From: Trebonia sp963811335
GTDB taxonomy: Bacteria > Actinomycetota > Actinomycetes > Streptosporangiales > Streptosporangiaceae
Assembly (NCBI GenBank): GCA_963811335.1
Contig: CAWERB010000034.1
Coordinates: 62,001 to 126,000 of the forward strand
Reading direction: 5' to 3'
DNA length: 64,000 bases
A program made the position numbers and the translations under genes. Below the pieces are notes generated by a model. That model did not search any database. It had not been told where the DNA came from and worked only from the letters and a program-made list of their open reading frames with translations. Positions 54,360 through 62,046 of the stretch are shown one piece after another. Every line of letters begins with the position of its first letter. Position 1 is the first letter of the stretch.

Positions 54360-55967
54360 TTATCCGGCGGTGATGGACCTGCGGCCGCCGATCAGCCCGG
54401 AACGCGGCACCGGCGGGGCGACCGGAATGGGCGCGGTCTGCGGGCCGCCCTTGCCCGCGCCGCGCTTCTTCGGGTCGGTGTCCAGGCGCAGTGCGAGCGC
54501 GGGGCACATCTGCACGGCCTGCTGTGCGTCCTTTTCCAGCCATGGCGGTACCGGGATCGGCAGGATGACCGGGTACCCGGAGCTGTCCAGGTGGATCAGC
54601 TCGGGCATCAGGTGCGCGCAGAGCCCGTGCCCCTCGCAGCGTGACCAGTCCACCATCAACTGCTTCGCGCTGGCCGTCTCCGGGCCGTCGGGCAGCGGCA
54701 GCATGCCGCGGACCGGTCGGCCGCAGGTGGAGTGGAAGACGTGTGCCGCGAGGTCTTCCGTGAAGACCTCGAGCGCGGACAGCACGAAGCGCGTGGTGCC
54801 ATCGGGGTGCGAGCAGGCACCACGTCCGTTGACCGCAGCGGCCGCACGGCGGGCCACGTCAAGCGCCTCGATACCGCCTGAGCCGTCGACGATCGCGGCG
54901 AGCGCGCGGGCAATCGACGGCAGCCCGAGCTTGCACGGCCCGCACTGCCCGGCGGACTCGCCGGCCAGGTAGCTGGCGACCCGGGATACCTCGCCGAGCG
55001 GGCAGGTACCGTCGCCGAGCGCGAGTACGATGCCGGAACCGAACGTGCCGCCGGCCGAGGCGAGCCCTTCCCTGCCGATGGGAACCTGGTAGGCGTTCTC
55101 GGCGTCGAGCCACATCCCGTGGTAGCCGCCAACCAGGACGCCGTCGCCCGCCGGCGCCTGGCAGATGTCGAGGACCGCGCCGAGCGGGACCCCGGTGGGG
55201 CACTCCACCACGGCGGGGTGCTTCGCCGACCCGCTGACGCTGAGCAGCACGGTGCCGGGCTCCTCTGGCAGGCCGACCGAGGCGAATCGCTCGGGGCCGA
55301 GCAGCGCGAGCACCGCGACCTGAGCGAACGTCGACGCGTTGGAGAGCAGGGTGGGCAGGTCGTCGACGCCCTTCTCCGCCGCGAGGGTCTTGCGGCCAGG
55401 CGGGATCGGCCGCTTGCCGTTGATGCCGCGGACGAGCGCGCCGGACTCGCCTGAGATGAACCGCTCGGGCTGCTGGACGACGCGGACCATCGCGCGGAGC
55501 CCGGGCTCGGCGGCTATCGCCGCCTCGATCGACCGGTTGGCGAGCTCGTTGCCCGTCACCCCGATGATGATCTCCTCGGCCTCGATGGCCTCGGCGACCA
55601 GCGCCGCGCCGCTCAGGATCAGGTACGGCGACCTGATCATCAGCATCTTGTCCTTGAACGAGCCGGGCTCGCCCTCGGTGGCGTTCACTACGACCACGGG
55701 CGGCTGACCGGTCTTGCGTGACGCGTCGACGACCGCCTTGAGCTTGCGCGCGAACGGGAAGGCGGCGCCGCCCTGGCCGCGCAGGTCGACCTGGGTGGCG
55801 GCCTCGACCAGCTGGACCGCCGACATCCGGGGGAGCGGGCCGAAGAGCTCCGTGTGCGCGGCGAGGTCGAGCCGCCCCATGCGGTCGAGGCCGGCCGTCA
55901 TCCGGGCGGCGCCGATCCGCATGATCGCCGGCACGTCAAGCTCTGCGGCGTTTGTCGGGTTCATCAA
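54360..55967 (-). CDS. NuoF-like NADH-binding/Fe-S protein fused to a ferredoxin domain
   Basis: The 535-residue protein carries a NuoF-type flavin/NADH region (QVDLRGQGGAAFPFARKLKAV, VVVNATEGEPGSFKDKMLM), an SLBB-like segment (ECPTGVPLGAVLDICQ), and the NuoF 4Fe-4S region with three clustered cysteines (SAGQCGPCKLGLPSIA, then GACSHPDG). The C-terminus adds a ferredoxin with C-x5-C and a distal CP (RCEGHGLCAHLMPELI, VQMCPALAL), as in 3Fe-4S or 4Fe-4S single-cluster ferredoxins. No NuoE or NuoG genes are adjacent. It overlaps the membrane-protein gene by ATGA, so it probably delivers electrons to or from that partner. Confidence 0.88.
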   Translation of the reverse strand: MMNPTNAAELDVPAIMRIGAARMTAGLDRMGRLDLAAHTELFGPLPRMSAVQLVEAATQVDLRGQGGAAFPFARKLKAVVDASRKTGQPPVVVVNATEGEPGSFKDKMLMIRSPYLILSGAALVAEAIEAEEIIIGVTGNELANRSIEAAIAAEPGLRAMVRVVQQPERFISGESGALVRGINGKRPIPPGRKTLAAEKGVDDLPTLLSNASTFAQVAVLALLGPERFASVGLPEEPGTVLLSVSGSAKHPAVVECPTGVPLGAVLDICQAPAGDGVLVGGYHGMWLDAENAYQVPIGREGLASAGGTFGSGIVLALGDGTCPLGEVSRVASYLAGESAGQCGPCKLGLPSIARALAAIVDGSGGIEALDVARRAAAAVNGRGACSHPDGTTRFVLSALEVFTEDLAAHVFHSTCGRPVRGMLPLPDGPETASAKQLMVDWSRCEGHGLCAHLMPELIHLDSSGYPVILPIPVPPWLEKDAQQAVQMCPALALRLDTDPKKRGAGKGGPQTAPIPVAPPVPRSGLIGGRRSITAG

Positions 55968-58009
55968 CGCATGTCACCGCCATACCTGTGGTCACGGGAT
56001 CCTCGGTAGCCTGGCATGCCAGGGCCGGGCTCGCGGTACCTGAGGTTCGGGTCGGTCTGCTGCAGGTCGTCCCATGGCGGTTCAGCGGGATAGCGGCCTC
56101 CGTCGTGGCTGGCCGCCTGCCATCCCTGGCCGGCCGGCCATCCGCCGCTACCGTGGAGACGCGCCGGCGGCATGGTCCCGCCGGCCTGCGGCAGCGGCCC
56201 CGTGGCCGGCCGTGGGCGAGGTCCGTCCTGCGGTCCCATCGCCCCGGTCCCGCCAGCCCAGTGCGAGCCGCCGACGGGACGCGGCATTGGGCCGGCCTGC
56301 GGTCGGTACTGCGGGCCCGCGTCCCAGGCCGCCTGGCGGCCATCACCTGCCTGCGGTAGCGGCCCGGTCGCCGCCCGCGGCATGGGGCCCGTCGCGGGGC
56401 GGAACTGCGGCCTTGGGCCGGGGCCAGGCCCGTTTGGCACGTGCGGCAGCGGGCCGTTGGCATAAGGCGGAAAAGGGGTGGTATCGGCCACAGGAAACGG
56501 GCCGGTCGGGGTACGGGGCAACGGGCCGCCCGCGTACGGCGGCACGGGCAGCGGGCCGCTGATGGCGGAGGGTGGCACCGGGCCTAGGCCACCCGGAAAC
56601 GGGCCGCCGGGCATGCCCGGCACCGGGCCGCTAACGTACGGGGGCAGCTGGCCAGTGCTCGCCGGAAACGGGCCCGTGGGCACCCGCGGCATCGGACCGC
56701 TGGCATACGGGGGAAACTGGCCGGCATTCGCCGGAAACGGGCCGTCGGGCACCCGCGGCATCGGGCCGCTGGCATAGGGGGGCAGCTGGCCGGCATTCGC
56801 CGGAAACGGGCCGCCGGGCATGCCCGGCACCGGGCCGCTAACGTACGGGGGCAGCTGACCAGTGCTCGCCGGAAACGGGCCCGTGGGCACCCGCGGCATC
56901 GGACCGCTGGCGTACGGGGGGAGCGGTCCGGTATTCGCCGCGGGAAACGGGCCGGTCGGAACCCGCGGCAGCGGGCCGGTTCTCGTGATCGGCATGGAGC
57001 CAGAACTCGTGAGCGGCAGCGGACCGGTGTTCGCCCGCGGCATGGGCCCGGATCCGGCGGCCCGCGGCGCGCCCAGGTAGCGCTGGGGCCCCTCGTAGCC
57101 GGGCTCGTAGTACGGCTGGCCCTGGCTTGCCCCTGGGGTGCCGGCCGGCAGGGCGGTGAGCACGGGCGCGGACAGCACGGGCTGGCCGCCGGAGACGGCG
57201 CTGGGACCGTAGCTGTTCCCGCGGGCCGCGGCGAGCTGAGCGAACATGGCCGCGGCGCGGAACGGGGCGGACGCCGAGCCTGCCGTCTCCTTGACCGGAG
57301 GCGCGCTCAGGTTCTCCTTGGGCCTGAGTGAGTCGCTGAACACCCGCACCGCGAGGGCGAGCAGGACGACCGCGACGAGGAAACCGTAGCTCCAGTCGAC
57401 GTAGGGCTTGCCCGGCCGACCGCCGAGCAGGCCGTGCCACACGCCGAAGACGAACGACGCGTAGGAGGTGTAGTGAATCGCCCGCCAGCGCCACGCCTTG
57501 CCGTTCGCATTGAACCGTCCGCGCAAGATGCCCGTTATTACGAGCAGGATGACGAGGTCAGAGGCGATCGTGCCCAGGCCGATGTAGAAAGTGCGGAAGG
57601 GCGACAGGAAAGGAATCACCGCGTCGAGCACGTGGACGCGCTGCGCGAGGATCTCGGTGACGATGTGAATGATCAGGAAGGTCACGGCGCCGAAGGACGC
57701 CGCGCGGTGCGCCGACTGGATGAACACCCGGTGTCCCGGGTTGAGGAACATCCGGTCCGTGGCCACCAGGCCGAGTACGACAGACGCGCACAGGCCGATC
57801 AGCGCGAAGACACCGGCGTAGAACAGCATGAAGTGCTGCGTAGCGGCGTCGATGACGTGACCGACGGAGGTTAGTGCCAGGAACGCGGTGATGACGACGA
57901 TGCCGGCGATCCCGATCGTGTAGATCTTCGTCGCGTGCTCGGCCGCCACCCCGCCCGAAGATGGACGAGCATGCTCACGGCCGCGGGAGCGGCTGCGAGT
58001 CGGTGCCAC
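55964..58009 (-). CDS. Ferric-reductase-like heme membrane protein with long Pro/Gly repeat tail
   Basis: The 681-residue protein has about six membrane helices in its first 230 residues (YTIGIAGIVVITAFLAL, HFMLFYAGVFALIGLCASVVLGLV, AASFGAVTFLIIHIVTEIL, FYIGLGTIASDLVILLVITGIL, IHYTSYASFVFGVWHGLLGG, GFLVAVVLLALAVRVF). Paired histidines in these helices fit the ferric reductase-like or cytochrome b heme layout. From about residue 245 it is a Pro/Gly/Ala tail built from units like TGPLPPYASGPMPRVP. There is no fused FAD/NADPH domain; the NuoF-ferredoxin gene, coupled by ATGA, may supply it. GGAGGT precedes the GTG start. Confidence 0.85.
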   Translation of the reverse strand: MAPTRSRSRGREHARPSSGGVAAEHATKIYTIGIAGIVVITAFLALTSVGHVIDAATQHFMLFYAGVFALIGLCASVVLGLVATDRMFLNPGHRVFIQSAHRAASFGAVTFLIIHIVTEILAQRVHVLDAVIPFLSPFRTFYIGLGTIASDLVILLVITGILRGRFNANGKAWRWRAIHYTSYASFVFGVWHGLLGGRPGKPYVDWSYGFLVAVVLLALAVRVFSDSLRPKENLSAPPVKETAGSASAPFRAAAMFAQLAAARGNSYGPSAVSGGQPVLSAPVLTALPAGTPGASQGQPYYEPGYEGPQRYLGAPRAAGSGPMPRANTGPLPLTSSGSMPITRTGPLPRVPTGPFPAANTGPLPPYASGPMPRVPTGPFPASTGQLPPYVSGPVPGMPGGPFPANAGQLPPYASGPMPRVPDGPFPANAGQFPPYASGPMPRVPTGPFPASTGQLPPYVSGPVPGMPGGPFPGGLGPVPPSAISGPLPVPPYAGGPLPRTPTGPFPVADTTPFPPYANGPLPHVPNGPGPGPRPQFRPATGPMPRAATGPLPQAGDGRQAAWDAGPQYRPQAGPMPRPVGGSHWAGGTGAMGPQDGPRPRPATGPLPQAGGTMPPARLHGSGGWPAGQGWQAASHDGGRYPAEPPWDDLQQTDPNLRYREPGPGMPGYRGSRDHRYGGDMR
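56594..57007 (-). repeat. 207-bp tandem repeat within the ferric-reductase-like gene
   Basis: Two adjacent 207-bp copies (56594-56800 and 56801-57007) are nearly identical over their first 120 bp and weaker after. Each encodes 69 residues made of smaller Pro/Gly units. The frame is preserved, so the tail grew by in-frame duplication. Confidence 0.85.
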
Positions 58010-58149
58010 GAGGTTACCTCCAGGACAGGTAGTCGAACGGTGCCCACACGATGCCCACAGCGAATCACCTCACCGCGCGCCCGCACCCGCGGCGGATATG
58101 CGGTCACTCGGCTAGAGGACTGTATCAGCGCACATAACCTTTGGGACAC

Positions 58150-58184
58150 GAAACTTTATATATAACCCTTGTTAACTAGTTAAC
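58150..58184 (-). promoter_or_regulatory. AT-rich promoter and 14-bp palindrome upstream of the ferric-reductase-like operon
   Basis: GTTAACTAGTTAAC (58171-58184) is a perfect palindrome. Downstream on the minus strand follow AAGGGTTATATATAAAG, which contains good -10 hexamers (TATATA, TATAAA). Such AT content is rare in this genome. The leader to the GTG at 58009 would be about 140 nt. Confidence 0.6.
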
Positions 58185-58210
58185 CGCCATCAATTCGGAC
58201 TAAGACCGCT

Positions 58211-58254
58211 AAAAAGGCATGTAACACCAGCTGAGGCTAGCGTTACATGCCTTT
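58211..58254 (-). terminator. Canonical terminator of asd with U-tract
   Basis: AAAGGCATGTAAC and GTTACATGCCTTT (58213-58225 with 58242-58254) form a perfect 13-bp stem with a 16-nt loop. On the minus strand it is followed by a T run (58215-58211). The asd stop codon lies in the first arm. Confidence 0.88.
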
Positions 58255-59341
58255 GCGTAGTCGGCTACAGCTAGTCCGTAAGGAGGTCGTAAGCTCCGCG
58301 GCGACGAGCTCAGCGATTTGCGCCGTGTTGAGCGCCGCGCCCTTGCGCAGGTTGTCACCGCAGACGAAGAACTCGATACCGGACGGGTCGTCGAGCGACT
58401 CCCTGACCCGGCCCACCCACGTCGGGTCGGTGCCCACCACGTCGGCCGGGGTCGGGTACTCGCCGCGCTCCGGGTCGTCGTTCAGCACGACACCCGGCGC
58501 GGTCCGCAGCGTCTCCCAGGCGGCTTCCCGGCCGACCGGCCGGGAGAACCGGGCGTGCACCGCGACCGAGTGCGTGGTCACCACGGGCACCCGTACGCAG
58601 GTGGCGTTGACGCGCAGCCCGGGAAGACCGAGGATCTTGCGGGACTCGTCGCGGATCTTGAGTTCCTCCGAGGTCCAGCCGGCGTCCTTGAGCGATCCCG
58701 CGAACGGCACGACGTTGAGCGCGAGCGGTGCGGGGAAGGGCCCTAGGTCGCCCACCGCGCCGCGCACGTCGCCGGCCCGCTGCCCGAGCGAGCGGGTCCC
58801 GCTCACCTTCTCCATCTGGTCGTAGAGCGTGTCGATGCCCGCCTGCCCGGCGCCGGAGGCCGCCTGGTAGGAGGCGACGACCAGTTCCTCGAGCCCGAAG
58901 GCCCGGTGCAGCGCGCCGACCGCCGACGATCAGCGAGAGCGTGGTGCAGTTCGGGTTGGCGATGACGCCCTTGGGCCGTCGCAGCGCGTCACCCGGGTTG
59001 ACCTCGGGGACCACCAGCGGGACCTCGGGGTCCATCCGGAAGGCCCCGGAGTTGTCCACGCAGACGGCGCCGCGCGCCGCGGCGACTGGCACCCAGGCCG
59101 CGGATACCTCGTCAGGCACGTCGAACATGGCGACGTCCACGCCGTCGAACGCCTCCGCGGAAAGCGCGACGACCTCGACCTCCTCGCCGCGGACGGTCAG
59201 CCGCCGCCCGGCCGAGCGCGGCGAGGCGATCAGCCTGATCTCTCCCCAGACGTCTTCCCTGGTGGAGAGCAGGTCGAGCATCACCGTGCCGACGGCGCCC
59301 GTCGCGCCGACGACGGCAAGGGTGGGACGCGAGGCGATCAT
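58243..59341 (-). CDS. asd: Aspartate-semialdehyde dehydrogenase, apparent frameshift
   Basis: Asd reduces aspartyl phosphate to aspartate semialdehyde for lysine, threonine, methionine and DAP synthesis. The N-terminal part has TLAVVGATGAVGTVMLDLL (NADP site), LIASPRSAGR, CVDNSGAFRMD and the active-site cysteine in IANPNCTTLSLIV. At about 58920 one extra base breaks the frame; the following frame continues VGALHRAFGLEELVVASYQAASGAG, SEELKIRDESRKILG and VTTHSVAVHARFSRP to the stop at 58243. Total about 365 residues. It overlaps lysC by ATGA. The enzyme is needed for cell wall DAP, so loss is unlikely and a sequence error is favoured. Confidence 0.9.
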
Positions 59342-60618
59342 CGGCCGGTCCCTCCGTACACGACGGCCTCGACCTCATCGGCTTCGAGGTCGAACGCCTG
59401 GTGCGTCGCGTTCACCGCGACGTCAACGTCGTTCTGGCTGACAACGACCGAGATCCGGATCTCGGACGTGGTGATCATCTGGATGTTCACGCCTGCCTCG
59501 GCGAGCGCCGCGAAGAACTTGGCGCTGACGCCGGGGTGCGAGCGCATCCCGGCGCCGACCAGCGAGACCTTGCCAATCCTGTCGTCGTAGAGCAGGTCCT
59601 GGAAGCCGATCTTGTCCCGCGCGGCGCGCAGTGTCTCCAGCGTCAGCTGGCCGTCGGTGACGGGCAGGGTGAACGAGATGTCCGTGCGGCCGGTGGCGAT
59701 CGCCGACACGTTCTGCACGATCATGTCGATGTTGATGCCGGCCTCGGCGATGATTCCGAAGATGGTGGCGGCCGCGCCGACCTTGTCGGGCACGCCAACC
59801 ACGGTGATCTTGCCTTCGCTGCGGTCGTGTGCGACCCCAGAGATGATGGCCTGTTCCATACCGGCTTCCTCCGACTCATCGCCAGCGTGCCCGCTGACCC
59901 AGGTACCAATCTTGTCGCTGAACGAGGACCGCACGTGGATTGGCAGGTTATACCGCCGTGCGTACTCGACGCACCGGGGAATCAGCACCTTCGCGCCGCA
60001 CGCGGCCATCTCGAGCATTTCCTCGTACGTGATCCGCGGGATCCGGCGGGCGCCGCGCACCAGCCGCGGGTCCTCAGTGAACACACCGTCCACGTCGGTG
60101 TAGATCTCGCAGACATCCGCGCTCAGCGCGGCCGCGAGGGCGATCGCCGTGGTGTCCGAGCCGCCCCGGCCGAGCGTGGTGATGTCCTTGGTGTTCTGCG
60201 ATACGCCCTGGAAGCCCGCCACGATCGGGATGGCTCCCTCCGCGATCGCGGAGGAGATCCGGCCGGGCGTCACGTCGATGATCCGCGCCTTGCCGTGCTG
60301 GCCGTCGGTGATCACGCCCGCCTGCGACCCGGTGAACGAGCGCGCCTCCATGCCGAGGGCGGCGATGGCCATGGCGAGCAGCGCCATCGAGATGCGCTCA
60401 CCCGCGGTAAGCAGCATGTCAAGTTCCCGCCCGGGCGGGGCCGGGGTTACCTTGTTCGCCAGGTCCATGAGCTCGTCGGTCGTGTCACCCATCGCGGACA
60501 CGACGACCACCACCTGGTTGCCCGCCTGCTTCGTCGCGACGATGCGCTTGGCTACGCGCTTGATGCCCTCCGCGTCCGCTACCGAGGAACCACCGTATTT
60601 CTGCACGACAAGGGCCAT
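59338..60618 (-). CDS. lysC: Aspartate kinase LysC (alpha and internal beta subunit)
   Basis: LysC phosphorylates aspartate, the first step of the aspartate family. The 426-residue protein has the kinase domain (ALVVQKYGGSSVADAEGIKRVA, VVVVSAMGDTTDELM, ITTLGRGGSDTTAIALAAALSADVCEIYTDVDGVFT) and two C-terminal ACT domains (ITVVGVPDKVGAAATIFGIIAEAGINIDMIVQ, VSLVGAGMRSHPGVSAKFFAALAEAGVNI) for feedback control. An internal ATG at 59859 preceded by GGAGGAAG allows separate synthesis of the regulatory beta subunit. It is cotranscribed with asd. Confidence 0.97.
   Translation of the reverse strand: MALVVQKYGGSSVADAEGIKRVAKRIVATKQAGNQVVVVVSAMGDTTDELMDLANKVTPAPPGRELDMLLTAGERISMALLAMAIAALGMEARSFTGSQAGVITDGQHGKARIIDVTPGRISSAIAEGAIPIVAGFQGVSQNTKDITTLGRGGSDTTAIALAAALSADVCEIYTDVDGVFTEDPRLVRGARRIPRITYEEMLEMAACGAKVLIPRCVEYARRYNLPIHVRSSFSDKIGTWVSGHAGDESEEAGMEQAIISGVAHDRSEGKITVVGVPDKVGAAATIFGIIAEAGINIDMIVQNVSAIATGRTDISFTLPVTDGQLTLETLRAARDKIGFQDLLYDDRIGKVSLVGAGMRSHPGVSAKFFAALAEAGVNIQMITTSEIRISVVVSQNDVDVAVNATHQAFDLEADEVEAVVYGGTGR
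59859..59871 (-). promoter_or_regulatory. Internal ribosome binding site for LysC beta subunit
   Basis: On the minus strand GGAGGAAG precedes an in-frame ATG (59859-59857) by a few bases, just before the ACT region (MEQAIISGV). It would yield a 173-residue regulatory subunit, as known for Bacillus and Corynebacterium aspartokinases. Confidence 0.75.
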
Positions 60619-60644
60619 TGGGCGCGCCGCTCCTCCCAGTCGGA

Positions 60645-60704
60645 CTCTTTCATCCTGCGTGTCCGGATCATGCGTCCTAAGCCCGCCAACGTCAGGATGA
60701 AAGA
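60645..60704. repeat. Inverted repeat upstream of lysC (copy A of TTTC(A)TCC family)
   Basis: CTTTCATCCTG (60647-60657) and CAGGATGAAAG (60693-60703) are exactly complementary, 11 bp, across 35 nt. It lies 29-86 nt upstream of the lysC ATG. Related repeats occur at 10335, 32107 and 46588. Confidence 0.7.
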
Positions 60705-60830
60705 ATTCGTAAGTTAGCGGACCGCCGTCGAGTTTAGCCGGGCCCCGGCACCGGTCCCAATCGACTTATCTCTCCGCCTCTGGCCCCTATTCTTCCCGGG
60801 AACACGCCTTCTACCAGGAAAATCTCGCGC

Positions 60831-61430
60831 CTAGACGTCCAGCGGACGGCGCCCCTCAAAGGCCCGGCCGAGCGTCACCTCGTCCGCGTACTCCAAGTCG
60901 CCGCCGACCGGCAGCCCGCTGGCCGGCCTGGTCACCCGCACGCCCATCGGCTTGACGAGCCGAGCGATGTAAGTCGCCGTCGCCTCGCCCTCCAGGTTCG
61001 GGTCTGTCGCAAGGATCAGCTCGGTGACGGCGCCGTCGGCCAGCCGGGTCATCAGCTCCCTGACCCGCAGGTCGTCGGGGCCGATGCCGTCGATCGGGCT
61101 GATGGCGCCGCCGAGTACGTGGTACCGGCCGCGGAACTCACGGATCTTCTCCACCGCGGCGACGTCCTTGGGCTCCTCGACGACGCAAATGATGGCGGGA
61201 TCCCGGCGGGTATCAAGGCAGATGCGGCACTCCTCGGCCTCGGCCACGTTCCCGCACGTCTTGCAGAACCGGACGCGCTCGGTCACCTCGACCAGGGCCG
61301 CGGCAAGCCGCTTGACGTCCTCGGGGTCGGCGGCGAGCAGGTGAAACGCGATCCGCTGCGCGCCCTTGGGCCCGACGCCTGGCAGCCTGCCCAGCTCGTC
61401 GATCAGGTGCTGGATGACGCCTTCATACAT
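60831..61430 (-). CDS. recR: Recombination protein RecR
   Basis: RecR acts with RecO/RecF in loading RecA at gaps. The 199-residue protein has a helix-hairpin-helix (GRLPGVGPKGAQRIAFHLL), a C4 zinc finger (CKTCGNVAEAEECRIC), a Toprim domain (ICVVEEPKDVAAVEKI, YHVLGGAISPIDGIGPDDLRV, LILATDPNLEGEATATYIARL) and the C-terminal Walker-like region (ASGLPVGGDLEYADEVTLGRAFEGRR). It follows ybaB by 8 nt; lysC follows after about 210 bp. Confidence 0.97.
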   Translation of the reverse strand: MYEGVIQHLIDELGRLPGVGPKGAQRIAFHLLAADPEDVKRLAAALVEVTERVRFCKTCGNVAEAEECRICLDTRRDPAIICVVEEPKDVAAVEKIREFRGRYHVLGGAISPIDGIGPDDLRVRELMTRLADGAVTELILATDPNLEGEATATYIARLVKPMGVRVTRPASGLPVGGDLEYADEVTLGRAFEGRRPLDV

Positions 61431-61438
61431 CGCGGACG

Positions 61439-61960
61439 CTAATCCTCAGGGAATTTTCTGGGCTCGTCGTGGGGCGCGCCGTGCGCCTGGTCCTCGTCGT
61501 CGAAGTCCTCGTCATCGTCGCCGTCGTCCTCGTCGTCTTCGTCGTCCTCGTCGTCATCGTCGGCGGCCAGGCCGAGCTCGCCACCGAAGCCAGGCAGGCC
61601 CAGGCTGGACAGGTCGAACCCGCCGGGAGCGCCGAATGCGCCGGGAGCACCGCCGAACCCGCCGCCGCCGAGTGCGCCGAGGTGCCGCTGCTGCAGGTCG
61701 ACGGCCGCCTCCCACGCGTCGCGCACCGCCGCGAGCACAAGGTCAGCGATGGTCGCAGCGCTCTCCGCCGGGTCCGCGGGGTCGATCGCGCTCGGGTCGA
61801 TCGTCAGGTCGAGCAGCTGCCCGACGCCGCTGACCACCGCACGGACGGCGCCGCCGCCCGCCGTACCGATCACCTCGCTGTTGGCGAGTTCCTGCTGTGC
61901 GCTCAGCGCCTGCTGCGCAGCCGCGAAGATCTGCTGCATGTCAAAGCCGCCAGGTCCCAT
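61439..61960 (-). CDS. ybaB: YbaB/EbfC family nucleoid-associated protein with acidic tail
   Basis: The first 95 residues match YbaB/EbfC, a dimeric DNA-binding protein (QQIFAAAQQALSAQQELANSEVIGTAGGGAVRAVVSGVGQLLDLTIDPSAID). The remaining 78 residues are unusual: a Gly/Phe/Ala-rich stretch (LGGGGFGGAPGAFGAPGGFD) then a strongly acidic run with about twenty Asp/Glu (AADDDDEDDEDDEDDGDDDE) and a basic end. The position between dnaX and recR is standard. Confidence 0.93.
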   Translation of the reverse strand: MGPGGFDMQQIFAAAQQALSAQQELANSEVIGTAGGGAVRAVVSGVGQLLDLTIDPSAIDPADPAESAATIADLVLAAVRDAWEAAVDLQQRHLGALGGGGFGGAPGAFGAPGGFDLSSLGLPGFGGELGLAADDDDEDDEDDEDDGDDDEDFDDEDQAHGAPHDEPRKFPED

Positions 61961-62046
61961 ACCGGAAGCCTACTTCCGCCCACCGACGCTTTCGCCAGTT
62001 CCCCGGCCGCCTCGCGGTATTACTTCTGGGCGGCACACCGGCCGGC

